From: JBCDBH01 sp039184055
GTDB lineage: Bacteria; Acidobacteriota; Thermoanaerobaculia; Multivoradales; J023
Length of the DNA: 25,236 nucleotides
NCBI GenBank assembly: GCA_039184055.1
Contig: JBCDBH010000045.1
Location: forward strand, 1-25,236
Direction of reading: 5' to 3'
Part shown: one piece after another, positions 15,719 through 25,236 of the stretch
Position numbering within the stretch: position 1 is the stretch's first letter
How the letters are laid out: each line of letters opens with the position of its first letter
The notes under the pieces: model-generated
What the model saw: the letters and a program-made list of their open reading frames with translations, nothing else
What the model was told of the DNA's origin: nothing
Database searches by the model: none
Program-made: the position numbers and the translations under genes

Positions 15719-18700
15719 TTCACCCGTGGGGTCCGCGAACATTTTTGGATTGGAGAAGGCAAAGACGTATGGATGACACGTCTCGGGTCGAAAGACGTCC
15801 GGCTGGACCGGGTCACGACTCAAGAAGAGACCCGTTTCCGGCTCGTACTGCCGTGCCCGCAGGTAGTACAAGTCGGTGCCCGCGTCGCGCCATTGGCCGT
15901 GGAACGCGTAGCCACCGACATCGGTGGACAGCGCCGCGCCGGTACGCTCACGACCAAAGGCGTCGTACTCGGCGGACCCGACGAGAATGCCCTGATCGTC
16001 GGTCCAACCGATGACGCTACCGGTCTCGTCGTGGAGTAGATACCGGGTCGCACCGCTGTCGTACTCGACGAGCGGTAGCGCGCCATGGAATGCAAAGCCG
16101 GTGAGCAGGACGCCGGCATCGTCGGTGATCAGGTGAAAGCTGTCCAGGCCACCATCCGGCGTCGGCGCGCTGAGCAGCCGTCGCGAGCCGTTTGCCGTGG
16201 TCACCCCGATCCGTCGATCGTCGGGGTCGAAGCTGTAATCGAAAGCGGCCGTGCCATCCGGGCGCGAAGCCCGAGTCAAGCGATCGAGCTCGTCCCATTC
16301 GAGATCCCAGTCGGTGCCGAGAGCTTCTCGACGACCGTTGGCATCGTAGGTGTAGTTGACGACCCCACCGGGTCCCGACCGGCTGCTCAGCTGAGTCTTG
16401 GTCGGATAGGCGTAGGCTTCGGTACCGGCCGCGGTGGTGCGAGACGTGCGATTGCCGTCGTCGTCGTAGCCATAGGAAACCGTCTCGACGAGGGTGCCGG
16501 TGGTGTCGAACCAGCGCTCTTCCTCGATCTGAAGAGAATCGTCGTAGTCGATCTCTCGATAGCTGCCGTCGTGATTGGTGATGCGAGTCGGCTCACCGGC
16601 GTCGCCTCGTTGGTACACAAAGGACAAAAACACGACACCGTTGGGATCGCGGTACTCGAGCTCTTCGACGCGACTCCTGAGATCGTAGGTGAACTCCTGC
16701 TCAATTCCGTTCGGGTACTCGCGGAGCTCGAGACGGTTCATCGAGTCGTAGGTCATGTCCATCCGACCGCCGGACGGGTCCGTGATCGCCGTGACGTTTC
16801 CTTCCGAGTCGTATTCGTAGCTCGTTTCGTAGGTCTGCTGGTTGACCGAGGTCAAACGCACGAGCTTCGTCCGGCCCGCCTCGTCGCGCTCGTACTCGAC
16901 GATCGATCCATCGTCACGGGAAAGCGTTTCCAAACCACCGTCGCCGGCGTAGCCGTAGGTGACCGTGCTCGATGCATTCGATGACGAGGTCAGCTGGAAG
17001 GCATCGTCCCAAACATAGGTTTCCGCCAGGCCCGACGACGTCGTACGGCCGATCAAATTGCCGTACGGATCATGATCCCAATCGACCCACTCCCCGGCGG
17101 GACGATCCATCCTGGAAAGATCACCCGATGGCTCGTAGGTCAGATCGTATGGGTCGACCCCACCGTAGGTGACTTCGGTCGGGAGACCCGACTCCGAATC
17201 GAGAACGTAGCCGATACACGGCTGTCCGGAGGGAAACTCGATGTCGGTGAGACCGTTGTCGCCGTAGTCGAAACGGAAGGGCACGGTGCCACCGAGAGCC
17301 GTCGTCGTCCTCAAAAGAGCCGTCCCGGGCTCGTAGCCGTGGAGACGCTCTTTGTTGCGCTCGTCGACGAAGCGAGTAGGAAAGTCTCGTTCTTCGCCAA
17401 AGGGAGCGCCTTCGAGAAACTCCTGCTGCACGAAGGTCCCGTCTTCGAACTCGGTCTCGATCGGCAGTCCAATGTCCGAATACCGAACGTAGCGTTTGTC
17501 CCCCAACGGGTTGGTGGTCACGGACTCGCGCAAGCCGTGCGTAAAGCTCCACGTATGGTTTCGCGAGGTCGTGACCGAGGCGAGCTTGCCGTCGTCACCA
17601 TAGGTCGCCGAGAAACCGGTGCCGAGGGGGCCGGAAGACGCAATCACGTCGCCGGCTTCGTCGAGCGTCAGATCGACGCGCCCGCTACCGTCACGCGTCA
17701 CGCTCTTTCTTCGACCCGCGACGTCATACTCCATCGAGATCGCCCGCCCCAAACCGTCTTCGATCGTCTTGACCCGACCGGCGGTGTCGTATTCATAGGT
17801 GGGTCCCGATCCGTCCGCCCGCTGGTAACCCGTGACTCGACCGGCCAGGTCTGTGACTCTCGTAACCGTTGCCCCTGACGATGGACGCTGGACCTCCCAA
17901 TCATCGAGATGGTCGAAGTCGTACTCGATCCACGTGTCGTCTTCGAAGTCGATCCGCTTTGTCCTGCCGAGACCATCGTGCGTGTAGGTCGCCGCGATAC
18001 CCCCATCATCGAGAGTTTCAACCCGACCCAAGTCGTCGTATGTCAGGTCGATGATGATTCCGGCCGGATCGATCACCCGCCGCGGATCACCAAAAGCGTT
18101 GAAATCCTGGTAGTCGAAGGTCCCATCGGCCGAGGTCGCGCTGGTGGTGAAACCCGAGGAGTTGTAGGTCCAGCTTTCGATCACCGTGCCAGCCTCACGA
18201 ACCTCGAGGAGATTCCCCGCGGTGTCCCGCACGAGCTCGGTGATGACACCGGTCGGGAGCTCGATCGAAGTGAGCCGACCCGCCGAATCGTAACCGTAGG
18301 TGGTCGTGTAGTCGGCCTCGTTGGCTCCGGCGGCATGCGGCGTGATCCGAGCGGTCATCTCACCGTCGGCGTTGATCACCAGTCGGGTGACCCGGCCGAG
18401 CGGATCGGTGAACTTGGTCAACCTTCCTTTGCCGTCGTATTCGTACAAGCTCTGGTTGCCGAGACCATCCTCGGCGGTGACGACGTTCCCGTAGTTGTCG
18501 TATTCGAACCGCGATACGACACCGGTCGAGTCGATCATCACTTCGCCCCGCCCCTCCAGATCGTGCTCGAGGGTCGAGCACACACCGTCGTGACAGGCTT
18601 TGCTCAAACGGCCGTTTTGATACGTGAGCGAGCCGACTTCCTCACCTTCGTTGTTGAAGATCTTGTCCAGGTAGTGGCCTTCCGCGTATGCGAACCGCGT

Positions 18701-21700
18701 CGTATCGTCGACCTGATCGCTCACGATCTCGAGATCGCCATTCGCATCGTATTGATAATCGACCGAATAGTTCAGCGGGTCGATGATCTTCTCGACGCGA
18801 TTTTGCGCGTCGCGGACGATCGTCACCGCGATCCCGTTGGAGTGTTCGATGCTCTCTGGAGACAGGGTCATCGAATTGCCGTTGGGATCTTCCAGACGCG
18901 TCACGCCCTGGGTGAGATCGACGTCGAACGTACGCCCGTCACGGGTCCGCAGCCGAACCGCCTGGGGCTCGAAGAGGTCCGTGCCGTCGGCGTAGAGGAG
19001 CTGGTTCGAGCCATTGGCCCAAAACACGTTGGCGGCCCCGATCACCTCGAGGCTGGCTCCAGGGGTCGGGCCGTCGAAGTAATCGAAGTCGACGACGGCG
19101 AAACAGCCGCCGATGGTGGGCGCCAGCTGCGTCAATCTCGGGCGGAAGAGGTAGATCTCGCGATCCGACAGACGCACGGTCGTCAGGTGAGTCTTGGTTT
19201 CCAACGCCGTGTCACAGGGCAGCAAGCCGGCCTGGACCGCCCAGCCGTCACCCGGCAGCCGGTTGTTCCGATACTGGCCGTTGCTGATCGTCAGATCCCA
19301 GCCAAAGCCGAAATCGCCTTCGATCAGACGCTGACGCGAATCGTAGGTGCGGATCAGCTCGATCGACAGCCCGGAGATCGGAATCGCCACGTCGACGAAC
19401 GACAGCGCCAGGTTGCCGATCTTCATGTTGCCGTCGACCACCAGGGTCACCTTGCCACTCACCGCGCGACCGTTGTTGTCACGTCCGGTGAGCACGAGGT
19501 CGTGCATGCCGTTGAGCATCAGGGTGGGGTCGAAGTCGGCCAGGTAGCGATCGGTGACCGGGCCACCGCCGGTGGCGATGACGGCGCTGGCCGCTTCACC
19601 CACCGGCGAGGTGGCGAGCGTCCACTGTTCGATACCCTCGACGTCGATGGTGGCGCGTACGGGCGTCGGCGCGGTGACGATGTCGAGATCGAGCGGGGCG
19701 TGGAAGATGACCGCGCCGTCGAGCGGCGTGATGCGGCGCTGGTAGGTGACGAAGTAGCCACCGGCACCGGTGGTCGGATCTTCGATGACGTAGCCGGTGG
19801 TGCGGAAGCCACCGAGCTCGATCATGGTCTCGGCGACCCAGGCGACGGCGCCCTGACTGGTGGCGAAGCGAACGGCGGCCTCGGCCTCGTCACTGAGGGT
19901 GGCGGCGGCGAGCACGGCGTCGACGTTGGCGGCATCGACCAGGGTGAGCGTCTGCCCTTCGCGCACCGCGAGGGTGAGAAAGCCGACCGCGGTGACGTGG
20001 TCGCCACCGAACACCGAGGCCAAGGCTTCACCTTCACGAAAGGAGCTCTGGGCGCCGAGCAATTCGAGATTGGGAATGCTCGACACGACGAGCCCATCGA
20101 TCGGAAAAAGACCGATCGGGCGCGCGCCGATGGCGATCGACAGGGGGCCCTGGCTGAAGGTATCCGGGAAACCACCGCTGGTGAGCGACACGGCGCCACG
20201 CTGGACTGCCATCACCGCGGCACCGATATTGACCGGACGATGCCAGCGCAGCGCGGCGAGATGGGCGAGATCATCGGCCTGCGCGCGCAGGAAAGTAGCG
20301 GCGGCGGCGGCCAGGCTGGCCGCTTCGATGTCTTCGGGCTCGGTGGCGGCGGCGGCGTCCTGGAGGTGGCCGTCGACGATCTCCTGCGGCATGTGGCCGA
20401 AGTCGAAACTCATCACGCCGTGCTCACCGGCGAAGAGCTCCCAGACGGCGACGGTCGACGTGCCGTCTCCCGCGCCGAGGCCAGCGGGCGGCGTCAGCCT
20501 GGCGATGACGTCGACGTCTTCGGCGCTGCCGATCGCGGTGCCGGCGGCGATCTCGACGCCGCTCAACAGTAGCGACGGTCGAAGATCGACCTCGTACGGT
20601 GGCGTGGCGAACACCCCACCGTTGAGATCCAGAGTCGACTGATCGGCGGCGGTGGCACCGGGCCAACGCAGCTCGAGCACGCCGCCGTAGATCGACGACA
20701 CGGGCGTCGACCAGCTGGTGAGCTCGGTGCCATCGGCTTCGTCGATCTCGAGATCGAGACGGACTTGATAGTCGGCGGGTACGGTCGCGGCCTCATCGGA
20801 GGAGAGGATCTTGGCGCGCAGGGTGCCGGGGATATACGGAAAGCTCTCGGCGCGGATGCTGCGCAGCGGCTTCACCTCGTCGAGGGTGCTCAACCCGACC
20901 GTGCTCATGAAGGCGAGCAACGCGGCTTCGTACTCGGCGCGCGGGCTCACCGTGGTGCCGCTCTCAAGGTAGTCACCGAGCACGAAACTGACGTCGGCAT
21001 CGGTACGCTGACCGTCGACGCGATCGAAGGTCTTGAGCGACGGGTCGAGACGGATCCAGGTATCGGGCGTGCCGGCCTCGACACCACGATCGGGAACATA
21101 GTCGAGATGAGCCTTGACCCAGGCGTGCGGCATGCGCGCCGAGATGACCTGGCTGCCATCGACCACGAGCACGATGGGTAGCCCGGCGGTGGTGAGCAGA
21201 TCGCCGGCGCGAAAGGCATCGTCGACACCGGTGATCTCGAGCAGCAAGGCCGGCTCGATCTCGATCTCACCCCATTCGAGCCGCGCGTCGATGCCCGCGG
21301 CGATCAAGAGATCTTGGAGCAACCAGGCCTGGTCCCAAGACGTGCCCCGTCGCTCCCACAGGGTGCCCAGCGGCGGCGAATCGGCGCCCCATTTGGGATC
21401 GAAATCGATGTTGTCGTGAACGAAAGCGAAAATCTGGCTGGGTGAGTCGTCGAGATCGGCGGCGAAAGCGTCGATCTCGGGCGCCGGTGTGCCGCCCGAA
21501 CGCACCAGCGGCCGTGACGGGGGCGCGATGGCGCTCGACCGTTCGACCGCGGCGGGCGCCGCGCCGGTCGTGATCGTACGCACCTCTTGGGCCGCGCGAC
21601 GGACCGGCAGACGATCATCGAGCGTCGGCAAGCGACGCTCGGCGAGAGTCACCGCCTCGGCGACTCGCGACTCGTCGATCAGACTCGGGGCGCGCGTCGA

Positions 21701-22138
21701 CTCGGCTTCCGCCGCGCCGAGGGCCGGTACCGCGCGCGGTGGCGCGGCCGAGCGGCGTAGACGTGAACGTGGACGCACCGCGCGCTCGACGGCTGACTCG
21801 TCGTCCGCTGTCGCACGCGGAGTCTCCTCGCCCTCGCTCGCGCCGATCGTGCTCAAGAGCGCCAGCGCCCACGCTCCCGTGACGCGTGGCAGCTTCTCGC
21901 CATGACGCCACAGATCCTGGCTGACCTCTTCGAGCCAGGTTTCGGTGCCGAGATCGAGATCCTCGTCGGCGACACCGAAGAGCTGAGCGGTGGCGATCAG
22001 GTCCTGTTCGGCGGCCTGTCGCTCTTGCTCACGTGCTTCGATGACCTGAAGACCACCGACCGCGTGGAACGTTTCCACCAAGAGGAACGCGAGTACGAAG
22101 ACACGGTGTTTACGCAGCGTTTGACGAAGGACATGCAT
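14990..22138 (-). CDS. RHS/YD-repeat protein with inactive-looking transglutaminase-like domain and PD-(D/E)XK-like toxin tip
   Basis: 2382 aa. The ATG at 22138 has GAGGAA eight bases upstream; a longer in-frame start overlaps the preceding gene. Residues 1-30 form a signal sequence or membrane anchor (KHRVFVLAFLLVETFHAVGG). About 31-230 is polar and low complexity. About 231-370 is a transglutaminase-like fold: His338 (MPHAWVKAHLD) and Asp365 (WIRLDPSLK) are present but the cysteine position reads GTSWDQAWLL, with no Cys. About 371-900 is beta-rich. At about 910-940 the RHS entry region appears (LIRTYDSRQRLIEGDFGFGW). YD repeats run from about 1130 to 2080, then the RHS core (YLRARQYEPETGLFLSRDP) and the junction NPKMFADPTGE at about 2130-2140. 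The last 242 residues are the variable tip. RHS shells encapsulate and release such tips. It starts 26 bases after the vWA gene and is followed at 39 bases by the SurA-like gene. Confidence 0.92.
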   Translation of the reverse strand: MHVLRQTLRKHRVFVLAFLLVETFHAVGGLQVIEAREQERQAAEQDLIATAQLFGVADEDLDLGTETWLEEVSQDLWRHGEKLPRVTGAWALALLSTIGASEGEETPRATADDESAVERAVRPRSRLRRSAAPPRAVPALGAAEAESTRAPSLIDESRVAEAVTLAERRLPTLDDRLPVRRAAQEVRTITTGAAPAAVERSSAIAPPSRPLVRSGGTPAPEIDAFAADLDDSPSQIFAFVHDNIDFDPKWGADSPPLGTLWERRGTSWDQAWLLQDLLIAAGIDARLEWGEIEIEPALLLEITGVDDAFRAGDLLTTAGLPIVLVVDGSQVISARMPHAWVKAHLDYVPDRGVEAGTPDTWIRLDPSLKTFDRVDGQRTDADVSFVLGDYLESGTTVSPRAEYEAALLAFMSTVGLSTLDEVKPLRSIRAESFPYIPGTLRAKILSSDEAATVPADYQVRLDLEIDEADGTELTSWSTPVSSIYGGVLELRWPGATAADQSTLDLNGGVFATPPYEVDLRPSLLLSGVEIAAGTAIGSAEDVDVIARLTPPAGLGAGDGTSTVAVWELFAGEHGVMSFDFGHMPQEIVDGHLQDAAAATEPEDIEAASLAAAAATFLRAQADDLAHLAALRWHRPVNIGAAVMAVQRGAVSLTSGGFPDTFSQGPLSIAIGARPIGLFPIDGLVVSSIPNLELLGAQSSFREGEALASVFGGDHVTAVGFLTLAVREGQTLTLVDAANVDAVLAAATLSDEAEAAVRFATSQGAVAWVAETMIELGGFRTTGYVIEDPTTGAGGYFVTYQRRITPLDGAVIFHAPLDLDIVTAPTPVRATIDVEGIEQWTLATSPVGEAASAVIATGGGPVTDRYLADFDPTLMLNGMHDLVLTGRDNNGRAVSGKVTLVVDGNMKIGNLALSFVDVAIPISGLSIELIRTYDSRQRLIEGDFGFGWDLTISNGQYRNNRLPGDGWAVQAGLLPCDTALETKTHLTTVRLSDREIYLFRPRLTQLAPTIGGCFAVVDFDYFDGPTPGASLEVIGAANVFWANGSNQLLYADGTDLFEPQAVRLRTRDGRTFDVDLTQGVTRLEDPNGNSMTLSPESIEHSNGIAVTIVRDAQNRVEKIIDPLNYSVDYQYDANGDLEIVSDQVDDTTRFAYAEGHYLDKIFNNEGEEVGSLTYQNGRLSKACHDGVCSTLEHDLEGRGEVMIDSTGVVSRFEYDNYGNVVTAEDGLGNQSLYEYDGKGRLTKFTDPLGRVTRLVINADGEMTARITPHAAGANEADYTTTYGYDSAGRLTSIELPTGVITELVRDTAGNLLEVREAGTVIESWTYNSSGFTTSATSADGTFDYQDFNAFGDPRRVIDPAGIIIDLTYDDLGRVETLDDGGIAATYTHDGLGRTKRIDFEDDTWIEYDFDHLDDWEVQRPSSGATVTRVTDLAGRVTGYQRADGSGPTYEYDTAGRVKTIEDGLGRAISMEYDVAGRRKSVTRDGSGRVDLTLDEAGDVIASSGPLGTGFSATYGDDGKLASVTTSRNHTWSFTHGLRESVTTNPLGDKRYVRYSDIGLPIETEFEDGTFVQQEFLEGAPFGEERDFPTRFVDERNKERLHGYEPGTALLRTTTALGGTVPFRFDYGDNGLTDIEFPSGQPCIGYVLDSESGLPTEVTYGGVDPYDLTYEPSGDLSRMDRPAGEWVDWDHDPYGNLIGRTTSSGLAETYVWDDAFQLTSSSNASSTVTYGYAGDGGLETLSRDDGSIVEYERDEAGRTKLVRLTSVNQQTYETSYEYDSEGNVTAITDPSGGRMDMTYDSMNRLELREYPNGIEQEFTYDLRSRVEELEYRDPNGVVFLSFVYQRGDAGEPTRITNHDGSYREIDYDDSLQIEEERWFDTTGTLVETVSYGYDDDGNRTSRTTAAGTEAYAYPTKTQLSSRSGPGGVVNYTYDANGRREALGTDWDLEWDELDRLTRASRPDGTAAFDYSFDPDDRRIGVTTANGSRRLLSAPTPDGGLDSFHLITDDAGVLLTGFAFHGALPLVEYDSGATRYLLHDETGSVIGWTDDQGILVGSAEYDAFGRERTGAALSTDVGGYAFHGQWRDAGTDLYYLRARQYEPETGLFLSRDPVQPDVFRPETCHPYVFAFSNPKMFADPTGEVSVLGVSISNAISNTLNGIRVGGLNQVRRKLIREVREFTTDLLINALHNTIGMFVPKLPFQHLAGEGREWREFERAFQDDVLCRVLPQSVIYFEPVIRQTDGQPLGDGRRCDGSRDPADSSVRNKAGHREPDFVLSPVAPKTASRRGLRKAFLIGEIKIGLKTFYNMMRGRRKGQWAAIYKFAQRYQFYPGVLVLVSFRPDDDAHWKYVRKRIVRDHMSKGRVGFLFVVGQAVGKYGKKRRR

Positions 22139-22164
22139 GGTCACGTTTCCTCGGCTCTCGGTTC

Positions 22165-25100
22165 TCACGGGGTGCAGGTAGTGGCATCGGTCCACAGCTG
22201 AGCGGTGGCCAGGAGAAGGTCGGTCAGGTTGTCGGCGCTGTAGGCACCGGCGGCGGTATACCAGGCGGCGTAGCCGAGCAGATCTTCGTCGAACACCGGC
22301 GCGGCGGTGCCATCACCCTGGAGGGCGAGCGAGAAGATCCGCAGATCGGGGTGCGCCTGGTCGAGGGCGTCGATCTCGGCCATGGCGTTGGCGACGGGCT
22401 CACCGGCGAAGGCGGCGAAGGCACCGAAGAACGGACCCTGCCAGGCGACGTCGGTCCACGCCAGGTAGTCGCCGTTGCCGTCGGCCAGGACGAAGTCGAG
22501 TGGCGTGGTTTCGCCGCTGAACGGCCCACGACCGAGCAGGTCGACGTTGGGCAGCTCGTCGGTGAGCCAGATGGCGACGGGCTTGTGACTCGGATCGGCA
22601 CCGGTACCGAGCACCTGGTCGAGCTGACGCAGGGCCTGGATGGCGGTGGTGGTGGCTCCGGCGTCGATGGTGGCGACGTCGAGATCGTCGACCAGCGTCG
22701 AGACGGTCGTCAGGTCGCTGGTCAGACCGGCGAGCACACGCGCACCATCGCTCAGGTTGGTGGCCGGGTCGCTGCCTCCGGCGTAGGTGACGAGCGCCAG
22801 TCGGCTGCCGTCGGCACGCGCGCCGAGATCGGTGATCAGCTGATCGAGCGCCTGTTGCGCCGCCTCGAGTCGGCTCGGTCCACCCGGATAGGCGGTGGTC
22901 ATGCTCGCCGACAGGTCGAGCAAGGCGACGACGTCGAGCGGGGCCTGGGCGTCACAGCTCGGTGCCGGGGGCATCACCGGTGCCGACTGGGCGACCGGGC
23001 CACACACCGCGAAGTTGTCGAACGCGGTGGTCATGACGGCGAGGTCGTCGTACGACGCACCGGCGACACCGACCAGCGGCGTGGTGCCGAGATCGAGCGT
23101 GACGCTGCCGTTCGCACCGCCGGCGGTCTGCTGTTGCCAGGTGACGCCGTCATCGGTGGAGTACCACGCGCTGTAGTCGTCGCCACGCTTCTCGATCGCC
23201 AAACGGATGGGGAGCTGGACGTTGCCGACAGCGTTGCTGAGCAAGAACGACTGACCACCGGCCGTGGAGCGATAGCCGAACTGCAGGATCGGCGTCTGCG
23301 GATCGGTGGTGTCGGGCAGCAGGTTGATCATGATCCGTGGCGACTGGAGGGTGAGATCTTTGCGGATCATCAGACCGGCCTTGCGCAACGGGTCGCCGCC
23401 CGGGTCGAGCGGCACGCCGGTGAGATCGACCTCGACGCGGAAATCACCGCTCACCGTCTGGTGGAAGAAGTGCACGTTGTCGTCGCCCCAGAAGGAGGTG
23501 CCGTTGGACGACAGCTCGAGCTGGCCACCGATTTCGTCGGCACCGCCGTTGTCGGCATCGCCGATGGTCGCCAACTGCCAGGCCGGAGCGATGACACCGT
23601 CGGCAAAGTCGTCGGCACTGCACGCCACCGTGACCGGCGGTACCGGCGTCGCGGGCGTGCTGGCGCGGTAACCGAAATCGACCCCGCGCTCGATCTCCCA
23701 GGCGACCAGGCTGACGGCGGCGCGATCGAGCGTCGCGATGCCGTCGAAGTCGTGGGTCGCCTGATCGAGACCACCGGGCAGACTCGAGCCGTCGACACGC
23801 AGATGGTAGTCACCGGGCGTGACGTCGGTGAACAAGTAGGCGCCGGTGCCGTCGGTGGTCGTGGTGGCGAGCACCTGATCGGCAGTGTCGAGCAGCTCGA
23901 CGGTGACCTGGGACACCCCCGGCTCACCGAGATCCTGGACGCCATCGCCATCGAGGTCGTTCCACAGGCGATCCCCGACCGCCGCGTTGGCCGGACCTCC
24001 ACAGGCGAGATCGCCGAGGATGTCGTCGACTGTCTGCCGCATGCCGTCGTGGGTCGCCGGACCATAGCTGATGCCACCGGTGGTCCAGGCTCCGTAGTCG
24101 ACCAGGTCGAGCAGGAAGGTGCCGAGATTGGTGCCGCTACCCTGGATACCGATGCCGTAGTAGGCCAGATCGGGGAAGGTCTCGCTCACCCGATCGAGGG
24201 CGAACATGGTGTTGGCGAGCGTTTCACCATCGAAGGTGCCGTACGCCTGGTTGAAGCGACCGCGCCAGGCGACCGTCGGCCACGGCAGGAAGTCACCCGC
24301 GCCGTCGCGAATGTCGATCGCCTGGATCTCGTCGAGCACGTAGTCGAGATGACCACGACCGTCACGATCGATATTGGGCACGCCGTCGGTGAGCCATACG
24401 AGCACGGCTTTGTGGCTCGGATCGGTGGCCGCCAGGGTGCTTTCGATCGCCTCGACGGCGAGCGCGCTCGGCGTCGTGGTGAGACCGGGTCGCGACAGCG
24501 CGTTGATACCGTCGATCGCCGCGCCCACCGCCGGCAGGTCGTTGGTGAGCGCCTGCTCGATCTGCACCGCGCCGGTGAGATTGGCCTGTGGATCGTCACT
24601 CACCCCCCAGAAGGTGAGGAGCGCCGCCCGCGAGCCATCGCCCCGCAGCTCGATCTGATCGTGCAGGCGTTCGAGCGCCAGCTTGGCGGCGCCGAGCTTG
24701 GTCGGATCGGCCCCCGGATCGGCACCCGGGAAGTCGGCGTCCATGCTCTGGGAAAGATCGAGCAGGTAGACGATATCGAGCGGTTGCCCGGGCGTGCACA
24801 CCGGAGGATCACCCGGCGTGCCACCACCGTCGGACGGATGGCAGAGACGCCAATCGTCGAAGTCGACGCTGAAGCTCGGCACGGTGTCGTAGGCGGTGGT
24901 CGAGAGACCGATCAGCGGCGTCGTGCCGAGCGCCACGGTAGCGTGGTTGCCCAAGGCACCGAGCGGCTCGAGCCACTCGCCAGCGGTCGTCAGATAGGAG
25001 ACCGTGACGACATCACCCCGACGGACGATCGCCACCCGCACCGGCAGCGCGATCCCGGTGTTGATACTGGCCATGTCGACCGGCGTGGCGCCATCGGTGA

Positions 25101-25236
25101 GACGGGTGTCGAAGTAGAGCGCCGGCCCCGGCGGATGGTCCGGCACGAAGCAGACCATGACCCGCGCGGCGTCGGTCGCCAGACTCGCGCGCACCATCAA
25201 ACAGGCTTTGCGATAAGTGCCGCCACCATTGGCGGC
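22165..25236 (-). CDS. Surface protein with repeated LamG-like and von Willebrand A modules plus SdrD B-like domain, N-terminus outside window
   Basis: The frame is open through the right edge, so the start is missing; 1023 residues are visible. Order from the edge: the end of a concanavalin/LamG-like domain (GGGTYRKACLMVRASLATDA), and vWA domain 1 with MIDAS DLSQSM, a TTT segment and WLTDGVPN (about 24785-24000). Next is an SdrD B-like calcium-binding domain (VGDRLWNDLDGDGVQDLGEP), then a second LamG-like domain (PLRKAGLMIRKDLTLQSPRI, about 23630-22985). Last is vWA domain 2 with DLSASM, TTT and WLTDELPN, ending at the stop. The LamG-vWA pair is therefore duplicated within one protein. Both vWA domains keep the metal-site pattern, so metal-dependent adhesion is likely. 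Export is inferred from the domain types because the signal peptide would lie outside. The stop lies 26 bases before the RHS start, consistent with one transcription unit. Confidence 0.88.
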   Translation of the reverse strand, partial: AANGGGTYRKACLMVRASLATDAARVMVCFVPDHPPGPALYFDTRLTDGATPVDMASINTGIALPVRVAIVRRGDVVTVSYLTTAGEWLEPLGALGNHATVALGTTPLIGLSTTAYDTVPSFSVDFDDWRLCHPSDGGGTPGDPPVCTPGQPLDIVYLLDLSQSMDADFPGADPGADPTKLGAAKLALERLHDQIELRGDGSRAALLTFWGVSDDPQANLTGAVQIEQALTNDLPAVGAAIDGINALSRPGLTTTPSALAVEAIESTLAATDPSHKAVLVWLTDGVPNIDRDGRGHLDYVLDEIQAIDIRDGAGDFLPWPTVAWRGRFNQAYGTFDGETLANTMFALDRVSETFPDLAYYGIGIQGSGTNLGTFLLDLVDYGAWTTGGISYGPATHDGMRQTVDDILGDLACGGPANAAVGDRLWNDLDGDGVQDLGEPGVSQVTVELLDTADQVLATTTTDGTGAYLFTDVTPGDYHLRVDGSSLPGGLDQATHDFDGIATLDRAAVSLVAWEIERGVDFGYRASTPATPVPPVTVACSADDFADGVIAPAWQLATIGDADNGGADEIGGQLELSSNGTSFWGDDNVHFFHQTVSGDFRVEVDLTGVPLDPGGDPLRKAGLMIRKDLTLQSPRIMINLLPDTTDPQTPILQFGYRSTAGGQSFLLSNAVGNVQLPIRLAIEKRGDDYSAWYSTDDGVTWQQQTAGGANGSVTLDLGTTPLVGVAGASYDDLAVMTTAFDNFAVCGPVAQSAPVMPPAPSCDAQAPLDVVALLDLSASMTTAYPGGPSRLEAAQQALDQLITDLGARADGSRLALVTYAGGSDPATNLSDGARVLAGLTSDLTTVSTLVDDLDVATIDAGATTTAIQALRQLDQVLGTGADPSHKPVAIWLTDELPNVDLLGRGPFSGETTPLDFVLADGNGDYLAWTDVAWQGPFFGAFAAFAGEPVANAMAEIDALDQAHPDLRIFSLALQGDGTAAPVFDEDLLGYAAWYTAAGAYSADNLTDLLLATAQLWTDATTCTP

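Noticed and set aside
15720..18760. YD-repeat DNA as possible tandem or CRISPR-like repeats
   Set aside because: The periodicity is at protein level (degenerate YD motifs of about 20 residues). There are no constant-length identical DNA repeats with unique spacers.
17909..20572. Long plus-strand open frame (887 codons) opposite the RHS gene
   Set aside because: It is antisense to a continuous YD-repeat protein with clear family motifs. Its translation is rich in Val, Asp, Arg and Gly as expected from the complement of GC-rich codons, and has no recognisable domain or ribosome-binding site.

Overview
The window is GC-rich, free-living-bacterium-like DNA. It carries large secreted multidomain proteins, a two-domain secreted protein with the C-terminal module (CLRDDRFQVKVTW ... 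DTGAFWFF ... VKVLDG) that I associate with Acidobacteriota such as Thermoanaerobaculia-type genomes, an RHS giant, and a DUF4157 protein. The Acidobacteriota assignment is inference from memory of these families, not from a marker gene. No rRNA, tRNA, CRISPR array or insertion sequence was found.

Layout. Nearly everything is on the minus strand. (1) 1-3108: a very large unrecognised protein, open at the window edge. (2) 3240-6320: a secreted subtilisin-like (S8) protease with an intact triad and a long beta-rich tail, followed by a hairpin. (3) 6571-9139: an accessory island. A secreted CBM-like protein (8231-9139) is followed by a DUF4157 protein ending in a WHH/HNH-type nuclease motif (6737-8059). 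Beyond that lies a second, broken copy of the last 43 codons of the secreted protein (6571-6700). The nuclease gene therefore sits between two 130-bp direct repeats of 87% identity. (4) 9184-11598: two cupins fused to a methionyl-tRNA-synthetase-like enzyme, divergent from a BoxD/PaaZ-type aldehyde dehydrogenase (11829-13370, plus). (5) 13597-14232 (plus): an AT-richer orphan gene. (6) 25236-14267 (minus): a tight run of three genes. These are a surface protein with two von Willebrand A domains (5' end outside the window), a 2382-residue RHS/YD-repeat protein whose variable tip looks like a PD-(D/E)XK nuclease, and a SurA-like periplasmic chaperone lacking the parvulin domain.

How they may work together (inference). 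Two independent nuclease-toxin candidates lie within 16 kb: an RHS-delivered tip and a DUF4157 effector of the type loaded into extracellular contractile injection systems. Neither has an obvious immunity gene next to it. The slot where immunity usually lies is taken by a SurA-like chaperone in one case and by a gene fragment in the other. The vWA-RHS-SurA run could be one surface/export unit, with the chaperone escorting the giant RHS protein across the periplasm. The cupin-cupin-aaRS fusion is the most unusual enzyme architecture here.
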